64,000 nt of DNA. Origin: Deltaproteobacteria bacterium. Its GTDB lineage: Bacteria > Myxococcota_A > UBA9042 > PHBI01. Numbering within the stretch: position 1 is the stretch's first letter; every line of letters starts with the position of its first letter. The DNA lies in the NCBI GenBank assembly GCA_020632715.1, contig JACKFA010000008.1, positions 124,001 through 188,000 of the forward strand, read 5' to 3'. A program made the translations under genes and the position numbers. This document shows, piece by piece, positions 20,401-26,985 of the stretch. The notes beneath the pieces are model-generated. The model saw nothing but the letters and a program-made list of their open reading frames with translations, was not told where the DNA came from and ran no database searches.

Positions 20401-21899
20401 AAGTAGCGCCAGCCGACGCGCGCCTCGTGCGCCGCGCCATTCGGGACCGGGGTCGCGTCGTTCACGAACGCGATGGGCGTGATGACCGGGTTCTTCGAGG
20501 TGAGCGTGTACGAGAACGGCGGCGTCCCGCCGATGGTCACGTACCAGGCGCCGTTGGTGAGCGTCGGCGGGGAGATCGTGACGCTGTCGGAGGCGCCCGG
20601 CACCTCGGACATCGCGGCGTTGTCGTAGGGCGCGGGGACCTTCCCGCGGCGGACGTAGATGGAGGCGTCGCCGGTGGCCGCGACGGTGCTGACCTGCCAG
20701 GCGATCTGCTGCTCGGGGACGTCCACGCGGTACGTGACGAAGCCGAAGCCGCCGTCGTCGGCGCCCGTGAGCGTGAACTCGAAGTCGTCGCCGGAGGCGC
20801 CCGGCTGGGCGCTCGGCGTGAGGATGGGCTGGCGGCGCGAGTCGACCGCGACGGAGGCGGCGTCGGTCGCGACGGCGACGAGGTAGCCGCCGCTCGTGAG
20901 GTAGTCGGGCACGACGAGGAGCTGGTCGTCGGCGTCGAGATCCCAGCTGCCGCCCGCGCGCGGCACGGGCGCGGCGTTGTCGCCGACGTAGAGGTGGGCG
21001 CCGGGGGCGTGGAGGCGCCAGGCGAGCGCGTCCGCGGTGGCCTCGGTCTTGAACCAGGCGACGCCGCCGACGTCTGGGGTGAGGGTGCCGCTCGAGCTGC
21101 CGTCGGCGGCGAGGACGCCGAGGTCGCGGACGTAGAGATCGCCGGAGACGAGCGTCCAGTCGGCGTCAGCGGTCGTGGCGTGGACGCGGAGGTACCAGAC
21201 CTGGTTGTCCTGGAACTCGCTCGCCGCGAGGACGACCGCGTCGCTGCCGGGGTTCTGGGAGGCGAGGTAGGCGCTCTCGGTCGGGATGTCGGTCGCGAGG
21301 AGGAGCCCCGCCTCGCCGGCGCTCACGCGCAGGACCGAGCGCCACGCGCCGTAGCGCGCGAGCTTGCTGGTCATCGTGTAGAGGTAGTCGCCGAAGCCGT
21401 TCGCGGGGCGCGCGGTCGGGCTCGCGCCGGTCAGCGTGGCGCCGTCGTCCCAGGTCAGCGGGCGCGCGTAGGTCGTCTCGACGGCGAGGGTGTAGGTGGC
21501 GGTGCCGGCGGCGCGGACCTCGACGAACCACTGGTCGTCGGCGGTGACCGTCGACGGCGCGAAGAAGAGGGTCGGGAGGGTGGAGCCGTAGGTCGCGGCG
21601 CGGTCGCCGCCCGTGGCCGAGCCGTGGCGGACGTGCAGATCGACCGCGGTCGTGGCGCGCACGGCGACGCGGAGCCCCTGGTGACCGGCCGGCACGGTGA
21701 CGCGGTAGTGGTGGGCGCCGGCCGTGACCGTGCGGGACGCGGTGTCGGGCGCGTTCAGGAGGAAGGGGTTGTCCTGGTCTCCCTCCAGCGCAGCCGCAAT
21801 ATGCCCCGGCGGCGGCGTCAATGGCTCACGCGAGCCGTCTGCGCAGGCAGAGAATGCTGCAACGCACAAGGCGGCGCAGAAGAACGATCGTTGCGTCAT
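11457..21899 (-). CDS. Giant repeat-rich surface lipoprotein with MopE-like Asp/Cys repeats and MYXO-CTERM-like tail
   Basis: A 3480-residue cell-surface protein. The ATG at 21899 gives a signal peptide with lipobox FSAC. Residues about 25-2350 are a series of beta-rich units resembling pre-peptidase C-terminal domains (YFRVEVP, GTWYVAV patterns), including three tandem units of about 410 residues that each contain an LGWDLRV-like core and, in two, a CC pair. A thrombospondin-3-like stretch (about 2360-2455, DSDGDGLDDG, DTDGDLLDD) follows, then another beta region, then about 18 Asp/Cys repeats with a DCDG core (about 2790-3430; MopE/Ca2+-binding type). The C-terminus is SSGCATGGG, a membrane helix and RRRERL, as in MYXO-CTERM proteins. 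Likely an adhesin or metal-binding surface layer protein. No enzyme domain seen. The equally long plus-strand frame is a codon-bias shadow. Confidence 0.85.
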   Translation of the reverse strand: MTQRSFFCAALCVAAFSACADGSREPLTPPPGHIAAALEGDQDNPFLLNAPDTASRTVTAGAHHYRVTVPAGHQGLRVAVRATTAVDLHVRHGSATGGDRAATYGSTLPTLFFAPSTVTADDQWFVEVRAAGTATYTLAVETTYARPLTWDDGATLTGASPTARPANGFGDYLYTMTSKLARYGAWRSVLRVSAGEAGLLLATDIPTESAYLASQNPGSDAVVLAASEFQDNQVWYLRVHATTADADWTLVSGDLYVRDLGVLAADGSSSGTLTPDVGGVAWFKTEATADALAWRLHAPGAHLYVGDNAAPVPRAGGSWDLDADDQLLVVPDYLTSGGYLVAVATDAASVAVDSRRQPILTPSAQPGASGDDFEFTLTGADDGGFGFVTYRVDVPEQQIAWQVSTVAATGDASIYVRRGKVPAPYDNAAMSEVPGASDSVTISPPTLTNGAWYVTIGGTPPFSYTLTSKNPVITPIAFVNDATPVPNGAAHEARVGWRYFVVNDIDSQVGSLGWILELQQQVPGTAIAVRRNAVPSRFPFRTRNYGFVQETAHEDASATTGFLERPNHPADIWYVGVYQPEAALGPFKLRTYAIQPTDLPFDGGTVAVSGQTSGRWRWFKTTVPATAKGWDLRVEPVTAGRPRLVVRAETLPADFSTSPTNMFWGTTWGTSQQWAPSSDLTNRTSRHTGDTWLDESGRYFFAGLGGPLEAKVYYVGVSDLYYQTDGAAMAYTIRSRGVGDGAAWQLPATVVAFAGGSATATSVAPRDVRVYRVDVPAGATSAAFEVTPSTGDVALNVMKGHTGNTEGRIYNLARSTYDGSGALRQKAGAELYYLYPDEGEDALPGGAYYLTVAAEGVLASPDDGAIGTGASSFTVRSLGEAPRSGSPALEVTPESPASFPSQALRYGEQRLYQFSVPDGVSSVEVRLTRHGGHPHATVGAGPTAPAPTQSYIAAEGGHTAIVNDDGVATVQAPSGVYTVVVAATDDAQGGHPDASFDLDVVARGEETLAFNGGAVAISGQESGTWRYFRVEVPDGALGWDLRVENVSSGRPQLAIRRDELPEALQTNPTCCPPLYQRGEWESGSTWAPSLDMTQRYPPAHDPYDDEHGRRVQMGMGAPLEPGVYYVGVSDVGYQETGLPMSYELVSRGIGVGDDGDGAPWRIQVVDLAFDGGEVTASLPAREVAYYRVEVPEGAASFAVDLEPQGTGEAMLAVRRGNLPGSEAYVYAPPDGDYRFEGTRRQQDGPDFFYRYPDYDQGAIPAGTWYLAVASEGASGESGYIGTGSATFRLVSEGEGTLREAPAPLALGAPIRWDGESLRYGEQRRYRVEVPSGTRGMEVRLAGVVGAPVIAVGEGAIPSPQQSYIAAVGGDATVATGAPIATVSEPDGSYTIVVTANQRQVSPYDTPDATYDLVVTALDDAVLDFNGGAATVVDQPTQAWRYFRVTVPSDALGWDLRLTDVTGGTPRMVIRQGEPPMDFADNPSCCPAIGDRGEWNEGEQWAPTSDLTGLAYGPYSDTGSAVDEQGRHISMGLGSPLVPGVYFVGVSDLWSYQSGLEPMSYRIESRGIGLGDDGEGDPWAIPVRDLPLDGSELAITDLDPREVAYFRVQVPAGTESLGVHLGVEVGEAMMAVREGRLPSGNPYLYATSVETYRYSGARRQKAGDEWFYAEPEPGERALPLSTYYVAVASEGVSPLYGSYRGEGPVSGHISATAPLPIAGGEDVVLGATPVTWEDEVMHYGERRLYRLRVPPTVEAFEVRLANKVGSPSFFATVAPFFAPTLPAGNGSYYTATDGGEYATGQGDVAWTFPAQPGDVTIAVVAGGDVAGDASYDLIVTPRVITPLPWDGGVADLQLKDQETRYFRVEVPQDCDGVAQAGWLVRQVLEAGGANVQVRKDVLPGAPEGGNTLQTTARETVIVPPVLEPGTWYVAVTANGITHVTITTEEVKEARHWTMPLAGQAPTTPGVTAPVFADTGIRDDGTPISNQGSGDNGVDLGEGLYRFYRVTVPPGNGGLLGTRLEAISGDPELYMRRGAAPTTSHGPSWQYGTIYDFGDTRDGTSYGHWVPADARYGLELEPGEYWLAVYANASNVRYRLALDVGRVTDVAQAGGAVTGQSLAAGDMRYYRVQVPETAVADAASTPLDWTVNLVQQQGDVLVAFREDTPPGFHDALTSDYIEGYLRDWNSDREAYAYDLSQLPRLEDTGSVTLSMPIVRPGATYWLGVYARTDAVFDLSSAVGAGRQHIDGLVDFAGGHIAATLAPGASRLYAVDVPADAARWLHTATVPDGVGLYLSVGLVPPRSSYAHWTNSGYGSGSDLDRALLSPYGQRGNWPFVAGERYYLTIVNETSVTQTATLDLDGRLYDDDSDGDGLDDGWEYRWFGSLYYDYGGDYDNDGLDNGTELGLGTNPGSRDTDGDLLDDAAEVRAGADPLAQDSDLDQVCDGSDSAPTDPNESGPVIRLYLGKMDGGSYGSGYGTNQHPTRLAAVFDKEYAKAYWIHVTAWGVGAPDEVRVVLNGETLGYLPVGGDATLSVPRMYWIDQGDVLDGTNRLELVQERTGTPWGVKELGLFTFGETFGFDSTSAYDRRHPGGFDMVLPALDDILVELRAFDLEADDDVAMTLDGAPFLPAIPAGGDLAWTRYFQVPILASDAAPGGKVLSVRPKAGSDGDFEVRFVECRTIGTRFGASGTATEGDHAKDGVAFLLPRTPEPRELVTSWSGADGEGARYDGTLIDAAYEVRYDAAVGSPPVEIAVNPVTPPGPVATVTVTRLAATEEPSYPQWSVTPTYYGPCGDLDYDGEPDCAPACEDADGDGADAYSDACPGGDDCDDTDEDLGSRALDADCDGVLDEVDCAPDDASVTASNVGDRDCDGVLDGEDCAPDDPSVTASSVGDQDCDGVPDSEDCAPTDAGNALSNVGDIDCDGVVDGEDCAPADPTITMSNLGDRDCDGIGDAVDCGPDDPTNTASNAGDADCDGVGDGEDCAPEDPEVTASNAGDMDCDGVADGDDCAPNDPEVSTSTAGDADCDGVPDGEDCAPNDAGVTASSVGDMDCDGVPDGEDCGPSDAQNTRSTATDADCDGVPDGEDCAPNDAGVTASSVGDADCDGVPTAADCDDADAARGPTAMDGDCDGVLVGDDCDDADPAVGSRDGDLDCDGIPALSDCDDTDPAAGSRVGDADCDGVPTGEDCDDADPRAGSSAADADCDGVATGLDCDDADAGVTLVCTDCVDGDDDGHFARTAGCPVGDDCDDTDEASTLSGDDADCDGLATDADCDDSDPDSTAIADDADCDGYVASDDCDDHDPRVAGPCETACHDEDGDGAFGYSAACPTGTDCDDADEGGTTTDEDADCDGVPNGEDVCPGVGDPAQADGDGDGVGDACDVCPEDPDPAQIDTDADGVGDACADADGDGIPDHRDNCPDVANAGQADADGDGRGDACDVDKVVTESSGCATGGGAGEGAAIGFLLVLLWAVATRRRERLAAR
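12601..13380 (-). repeat. Ten exact-period 78-nt tandem repeats encoding DCDG units
   Basis: The anchor GTCGCAG (plus-strand reading) recurs every 78 nt from 12600 to 13380, ten periods, each coding for 26 residues of the form xDCDGVxDGEDCAPxD. Two units (about 12607-12680 and 12763-12836) differ by only about two bases, which points to recent duplication of a two-unit block. Farther toward the C-terminus the period shifts to about 75 nt and the unit changes to DCDD type. Confidence 0.9.
16400..20110 (-). repeat. Three ~1.23-kb super-repeats in the giant lipoprotein gene
   Basis: The segment coding for F(D/N)GG...(W)RYFRV.VP...GWDLR starts near 20100, 18880 and 17635, a spacing of about 1.23 kb (about 410 residues). 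Each copy continues with APS.D, YYVGVSD, S.GIG and ATSxxYR-type landmarks in the same order. The end of the third copy is approximate. Confidence 0.7.
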
Positions 21900-22027
21900 C
21901 GGCTGGGTCCCCACGAACGGAGGGGTAGGCGGCGCAGAATAGCGCAACGCGCGCCTCGAGTGGAAGACCGGAGAGCAGCTCGCGCACGCCGCTTGCGGCG
22001 CTCTCGGGCGCGGCGTTACGTTGAGAC

Positions 22028-24055
22028 ATGCGCTCTCACGCCCGACTCCCCGCGACGCGGCTCTCGTTCGGCCTCCTCGGTCTCCTCGCCCTCGCGGGCC
22101 TCGCGTGCGGCGGCGACGAGCCGCTACGCGTCATCGGCAGCGCCTGCGAGCAGGCGGCCGAGTGCGGCTCCGGCCTCTGCCTGTCGGGGCAGTGCGTCGA
22201 CCCGGCGGCCGACGCCGACGGCGACGGGCTCGTGAACCAGGTCGAGGCCGCCCTCGGGACGGACCCGTTCCGGGCCGACACCGACGGCGACGGAAAGCCC
22301 GACGGCGCCGAGGTCGACGGGACCTCGAACCGCGACAGCGACGGCGACGGCGTGCCCGACGCGCTCGAGTCGGCCCTCCTCGACGCCGACCTCGACTGCC
22401 TCCCCGACGAGGTCGACGCCGACGACGCGGTCGCCGCCGCGGGCGTGTGCCCCGACGTCGGCGTCACGGTCGGCGCGCCCTCGGACTGGTACGTGAGCGA
22501 GGCCGGCAAGAGCGTCACGTTCGCGGTGACGCTCGCGGACACGGCCATCAAGCGCCCGGTGGACGTCGCGGTGACCATCGACGGCGGCGAGGCCGTCGCC
22601 ACGCCCGCGAGCCTCCACTTCGAGCCGAAGGACGCCGCGCGCCCGCGGATCGTGACCGTCCGCGGCGTGGACGACGGCGACACCGACGGGCACCAGCCCT
22701 TCGCGGTGCGCCTCGCCGTGACGAGCCCGTTGTCGCGCGGGGGCGCCGAGCTCGCGCTCACCTGCGCCGACGACGACCTCGCCGACGAGGCCAGGTTGGT
22801 CGACGACTTCGGCGCGACGCGCGAGGCCGGCCTCTGGCAGGACGAGCGGCGGCACCGCACCAACCTGCGCGTGACGGCGGGCGCGCTCGAGGAGACGCTC
22901 GACGCGACGGGCGCGGACGGGCCGGTCGCCGAGCTCCTCGGGGCCGCGGTGGATCTCACGACGGTGACCGCGTTCTCGGCGGACGTCACGCTCGACGCGC
23001 CGGCGGGGGTCGCCGGGCGGCACGACGGGCTCGTGCGCTTCCTGTTCCAGCCCGCGGCGGACCGCGGGACGCGCGCCAACCTCGTCGCGCTCGAGGCGGC
23101 GGTGAGCGCGCGGGCGGGCGGCGTCGAGCTCGTGGCGCGCCTCTGGTCCTGCGCCGACGCCGGGTGCACGACGGCGCTCGCGCTGCCGTCGCCAGCGCCA
23201 TCGGACGGCGGCGCCGGGGCGGTGCCGGCCGCGCTCGGGGCGACCTATCGGCTCGGCGTCGCGTTCGACCGCGGGACGCGCGCCGTGGCGTTCACCCTCG
23301 GCGACCGCCGCTTCGGTGCGACGCTCCCGGGCGGGACGCCGGACCTCGCGGACCTCGCGCGCGTCGAGCTCGGGGCGGCGGCGCTGCCGACGAGCGAGGC
23401 GGCGTCGGGGGCGTCGCGGGTGCGCTTCGACGACGTGCAGGTGGACGGCGCCGCGTGGGACGACTTCGGCGCCGGGCGCCTCGCGCCGGGGCGCTGGCTC
23501 GAGCCGGCGACGTCGGTGGCGACGGCGTCCGGGGCGCTCGCGGTGGAGGTCGACGGCGACGTCGGCTACGCGGACGCGGGGCTCCGGCTCGCGGCGCCGG
23601 CCGCGGCGCGCGGCATCGCGGCGCGGCTCGTCCTGAGCGAGGGCGTGGCGACGGAGGACGACGAGCTCGCGGCGCTGATCGGCGGGCTCGTCGGGCGGGC
23701 GCGGGTCGCGCGGGCCGGGGGCGGTGAGGTCGAGGGGCCGCTCGGCGCCTGGGTGCGCGTGTCGTCGGCGCGCGCGGAGGCCGTCGTGACCTCGCCGCTC
23801 GGCACCTGGACGGCCCCGCTCGGGGCGGTGACGCTCGGGCAGGCCGTGGACCTCCTGGTCGTCTGGGACGGGGTCGACGTGACGCTCTCGGCGGACGGCT
23901 GGCCGGTCGTGTATCGGGCCGCGCGCGAGGGGCTCGCGGTGGACGCGGCGGCCGCGCCGGAGTCGCTCGGGGTGGGGCTCGAGGCGGCGCCGACCGGGGC
24001 CGCGACCGTGCTCGGTCGCGCCACCTGGGACGACGTGCGGCTCATCGCGCGCTGA
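22028..24055 (+). CDS. Lipoprotein with Cys-rich motif, TSP3 repeats and beta-sandwich domains
   Basis: A 675-residue lipoprotein. Signal peptide with lipobox LAGLAC near residue 27, a short CEQAAECGSGLCLSGQC motif (residues about 38-58) of the kind frequent in myxobacterial surface proteins, three thrombospondin-3-type calcium motifs (DADGDGL, DTDGDGK, DSDGDGV, about 63-125), a Calx-beta-like segment (about 140-250) and a C-terminal half that looks like two laminin-G/concanavalin-like sandwich units (VDDFG...W and WDDFG...W starts). No catalytic motif seen. It diverges from the giant lipoprotein gene, 128 nt apart, and shares its calcium-motif style, so the two may work together at the surface. 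Confidence 0.8.
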   Translation: MRSHARLPATRLSFGLLGLLALAGLACGGDEPLRVIGSACEQAAECGSGLCLSGQCVDPAADADGDGLVNQVEAALGTDPFRADTDGDGKPDGAEVDGTSNRDSDGDGVPDALESALLDADLDCLPDEVDADDAVAAAGVCPDVGVTVGAPSDWYVSEAGKSVTFAVTLADTAIKRPVDVAVTIDGGEAVATPASLHFEPKDAARPRIVTVRGVDDGDTDGHQPFAVRLAVTSPLSRGGAELALTCADDDLADEARLVDDFGATREAGLWQDERRHRTNLRVTAGALEETLDATGADGPVAELLGAAVDLTTVTAFSADVTLDAPAGVAGRHDGLVRFLFQPAADRGTRANLVALEAAVSARAGGVELVARLWSCADAGCTTALALPSPAPSDGGAGAVPAALGATYRLGVAFDRGTRAVAFTLGDRRFGATLPGGTPDLADLARVELGAAALPTSEAASGASRVRFDDVQVDGAAWDDFGAGRLAPGRWLEPATSVATASGALAVEVDGDVGYADAGLRLAAPAAARGIAARLVLSEGVATEDDELAALIGGLVGRARVARAGGGEVEGPLGAWVRVSSARAEAVVTSPLGTWTAPLGAVTLGQAVDLLVVWDGVDVTLSADGWPVVYRAAREGLAVDAAAAPESLGVGLEAAPTGAATVLGRATWDDVRLIAR

Positions 24056-24064
24056 CGGGGGGCC

Positions 24065-25861
24065 TCAGAGGGGCTCGGCGTCGCCGTGGGGGTGGCCGTG
24101 GTGCTCGTGCGGCTCGGTGCCCCACTGCTCGACGACCTGCCCGACGAAGCCGCGCGGGCCCTGGCGCGCGAGGGACCAGAGCACGAGCGCGAGTAGGACG
24201 GCCGCGGGCAGGAGGCGGACGGCGTCGCCGAGGTCGGCGGCCACGGCGTGGAGATCGACGGCGGCGGCGCCGCGGAGCCAGTCGTCCGCGAGGACGCCGG
24301 CCGCGACCGCGACCGCGACGACCACGGCGAGGTAGGCGGCGGCGGCGGCGCGGCCGACGCGCTCGCCGACGCTCGAGACGAGGGCGAGGCCGGCGGCGGC
24401 GCTGGTGATGGCGAAGGCGAGCGCGGCGCCCGGCGGGAGCCCCTTGTGGACGAGCACCGCGAGGACCGGCACGGCCGCCACGGGGCAGAGGTAGACCACG
24501 ACCCCGAGGAGGCCGAGCGCGACGATGGCGCCGCCGATGGGGAGCGCGGCGACCCAGGCGGGATCGATGACGGCCTCGAGCATCGACGCGAGGAGGAGCC
24601 CGGTGACGAGCCAGGGCGCGGCGTGGTCGAGGGCGGCCGCGAGCTCGCGGAGGAGCGCGGGCGGGGCGACCGGCTGGGGCGGCGCGGCCAGCGTCGGCGC
24701 GAGGCTGCGGCGCGTGGCGAGGACGAGGACGAGACCCGCGGCCGCCGCGAACGCGACCACGCGGACGACGGCGTGGACGGGGCCGAGGAGGGCGCCTGCG
24801 CCGAGGGTCGCGTCGACGGCGAGCCCGGCGGCGAGCACGACGAGGGAGAGCCACGCGGCACGCGACGGGAGCGCGGCGCGGCGCACGCGCGGGCGGACAC
24901 CACACGCGCAGAGCGGCAGCCCGAGGAGGCCGGCGGAGGCCGCGCGCCGGCGCCCCATCGCGACGGCGAGCGCGGCGGAGAGCGCGTAGGCGAGGAGCCA
25001 CCAGGGCGCGGCGACGACGGCGAGGGCGGCGAACGACTGACCCGACGACGGGCCGTAGGAGGTCGGCGGGAGCGGCTCGCCGAGGATGATGAGGCCCTGC
25101 ACGGCGAGCCCGGCGAGGGCGCCGACGCCGGCCGCGAGGCGGGCGGGGGTCGCGGTGACGAGCGGGGCGAGGCGATGGCCGATGAGGAGGTGGAGGAGGC
25201 CGCCGCCGACGCCGGCCTGGACGACGCCGAGGGCGCCGCTCGGGAGGTCGTGGAGGACCGTCTCGGCGAGGATGAAGCCGAGGGTCGTCAGCGCCCCCAT
25301 GAAGCCGAGGACGCCGCCAGCCCACGCCTTGCCCCACGCGGGGCGCGCGAGGCTCCAGAGGGCCATCGCGAGCGGGAGGCGGTGGAGGACGACCCCGAGG
25401 CCGAGGGCGTCGTCCGCGTGGCCGTGGGCGTCGGGGAGCGCGATGGCGGCGCCGTCGACGAGGGCGTGGAGGCCGAGGCCGGCGAGGATGAGCACGAAGA
25501 AGAGCGCGCTCGTCCGCGGCTCGGCGTGGTCGTGATCGTGGTGATCGTCGTGGGCGTGGGCGTGGGCGTGACCCGGCCCTCCGTGGCCGTGGCCGTGGCG
25601 CTGGCGGCGCGCGAGGCGGTGCTCGAAGAGGCCGGGGACGAGGAACCCGAGGACGGCCGCGGGGATCGCCCAGAGCCCGCCCTCGGCGAGCGCGAGCGGG
25701 AGGATGTGCAGGAGCACGAGCCCAGCGACCGCGGTGACGACGAAGCCGTCGAGCGCCGCGAGCAGGGACACGCGCCCCTGCGCCGCCTGGACCAACGCCG
25801 GCGCCAGCGCCAGGGCGGTGAGGCTGAGCACGAGGAACACCATCTCGGAGGCGGGTAGCAT
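24065..25861 (-). CDS. ZIP-like domain fused to CxCG permease (DUF318/ArsP-like) metal transporter
   Basis: A 598-residue polytopic membrane protein built from two transporter halves. N-half (1-300): helices, a His/Asp-rich loop at about 89-112 with many H and D residues, then ZIP-like helices with HALVDG (H132, D136) and HRLP (H160), degenerate versions of the ZIP HxxxDG and HEIP metal sites. C-half (305-598): GLPLCACGV (C318, C320), the PLCSCGV-type motif of the permease family that includes ArsP and the SO_0444 Cu/Zn exporter, then about eight helices; ends with HGHPHGD. Start ATG 25861 is likely but has no ribosome site; 25843 is an alternative. A GCAA-N5-TTGC palindrome abuts the start, as at the znu operon. 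Direction of transport is unknown. Confidence 0.75.
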   Translation of the reverse strand: MLPASEMVFLVLSLTALALAPALVQAAQGRVSLLAALDGFVVTAVAGLVLLHILPLALAEGGLWAIPAAVLGFLVPGLFEHRLARRQRHGHGHGGPGHAHAHAHDDHHDHDHAEPRTSALFFVLILAGLGLHALVDGAAIALPDAHGHADDALGLGVVLHRLPLAMALWSLARPAWGKAWAGGVLGFMGALTTLGFILAETVLHDLPSGALGVVQAGVGGGLLHLLIGHRLAPLVTATPARLAAGVGALAGLAVQGLIILGEPLPPTSYGPSSGQSFAALAVVAAPWWLLAYALSAALAVAMGRRRAASAGLLGLPLCACGVRPRVRRAALPSRAAWLSLVVLAAGLAVDATLGAGALLGPVHAVVRVVAFAAAAGLVLVLATRRSLAPTLAAPPQPVAPPALLRELAAALDHAAPWLVTGLLLASMLEAVIDPAWVAALPIGGAIVALGLLGVVVYLCPVAAVPVLAVLVHKGLPPGAALAFAITSAAAGLALVSSVGERVGRAAAAAYLAVVVAVAVAAGVLADDWLRGAAAVDLHAVAADLGDAVRLLPAAVLLALVLWSLARQGPRGFVGQVVEQWGTEPHEHHGHPHGDAEPL

Positions 25862-25865
25862 TTTC

Positions 25866-25878
25866 GCAACACGATTGC
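25866..25878. promoter_or_regulatory. Candidate metal-regulator operator GCAA-N5-TTGC before the ZIP-permease gene
   Basis: GCAACACGATTGC, same arms and spacer length as 10857-10869. It lies 5 nt before the proposed start codon, where binding would block transcription or translation initiation. A second perfect inverted repeat, CGATGC-GAAT-GCATCG, follows at about 25889-25904. Confidence 0.5.
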
Positions 25879-25946
25879 AATCACGATGCGATGCGAATGC
25901 ATCGGGGTCCCGCGAAACCGGAACAATCGTTCCCATCCCGCGGAAA

Positions 25947-26855
25947 ATGCGTTATGCGCCCCGACCGATGTGTGCCGGAAGCCTGTCCAGGGCGGCCATC
26001 GTGGCCGCCCTCAGCGTGTTCGCCGCCCTCCCGGGCCGCGCCGCGGAGCTGAGACCGCCCCCCGCGATCGGGCCGCTGGTGGCGCCGGTCGACCTCTCCG
26101 TCCCGAACGCGCCGCCGGCCGGCCTCGAGGGGATGCTGCCGCCGACGCCGCTGCTCATGGCGAGCGCCCCGGCGTTGCTCGGCGTGCTCGCGGCCGCTGC
26201 GGCGCCAGCGGCCGAGCTCGAGGCCGAGGAGGCGGTCGAGCTCGGCGCGGGCGACGTCACCCCGGGCGTGGCGCCGGAGGACGGCGCCGGCGCCGGCGCG
26301 CCCAGGCTGTTGCCGCCCCCGCACATGCCCGCGCGCGGCCCGTTCTACGACCCGCCGACCGACGAGGAGCGCGCGCTCGTCGAGCACGCCATGTACCACT
26401 GCGACAACGCCGCGGCGCGCTACGCGAAGCCCTTCTGGATGCTCGAGCTCCTGCGCGTCGAGGAGGACTTCGACGTCCCGGACGAGCTCCGCGGGATCAC
26501 GCTCGCGACGTGGTGCGGCGAGGCGGCCTACCAGATGAAGGACGTCGTCGGCGACGAGGGCGCGGCGGTCGGGATCCTGCAGCTCCACCCGGAGCTCACG
26601 CGCTTCTGCGGCGATCCCTCGCTGCGCCACGACCCGGTCGCGTCGGCGCAGTGCTGGCTCTGGAACCTCGAGCGGATCCACGAGAAGGCGGCGCGGCGCT
26701 GCCGGAAGTCGCTCGCCTGGAAGGCGGCGGAGCTCTGGCTCTCGCAGGGCGGGCGCAAGTCGGGCTACAGCTGCAAGCACGTGAGCGGGCACGTCGCGCG
26801 GCTCGAGCGGTGGCAGCACGACCTGACCGCGAGCGCCCGGCGCCGCGCGCGCTGA
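25947..26855 (+). CDS. Secreted lytic transglycosylase-like protein
   Basis: A 302-residue exported protein. Signal peptide (about 1-32; ATG 25947 or 25968 would both keep it), then a Pro/Ala/Glu-rich low-complexity spacer to about residue 130 and a C-terminal domain resembling soluble lytic transglycosylases: catalytic-type Glu in WCGEAAYQ (the ESSF position), then GAAVGILQLHP matching the GLMQ.xP core. Five cysteines in the domain suggest disulfides. It would cleave peptidoglycan glycan strands, perhaps for envelope remodelling. It is divergent from the ZIP-permease gene and has no clear ribosome site. The match is by motif only; the domain is diverged. Confidence 0.6.
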   Translation: MRYAPRPMCAGSLSRAAIVAALSVFAALPGRAAELRPPPAIGPLVAPVDLSVPNAPPAGLEGMLPPTPLLMASAPALLGVLAAAAAPAAELEAEEAVELGAGDVTPGVAPEDGAGAGAPRLLPPPHMPARGPFYDPPTDEERALVEHAMYHCDNAAARYAKPFWMLELLRVEEDFDVPDELRGITLATWCGEAAYQMKDVVGDEGAAVGILQLHPELTRFCGDPSLRHDPVASAQCWLWNLERIHEKAARRCRKSLAWKAAELWLSQGGRKSGYSCKHVSGHVARLERWQHDLTASARRRAR

Positions 26856-26985
26856 GCCGCGATCGAGAATGCTCGCGGCCGGCGGCCGTCTTCCATCGGT
26901 CGCGCGCTCGCGCTAAGTTCCGCGCGAACGCGACAGCGCGCGGCCCCTCTCGGGGGGCGCGGGACCACCACCGAAGGAGATCGCC

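Noticed and set aside
11136..22235. A plus-strand open frame of 3699 residues antisense to the giant lipoprotein gene
   Set aside because: Its composition is nearly all R, V, A, D with no domain, no ribosome site and no signal. It arises from the codon bias and the repeats of the minus-strand gene, which has a lipobox, repeats and a sorting tail.
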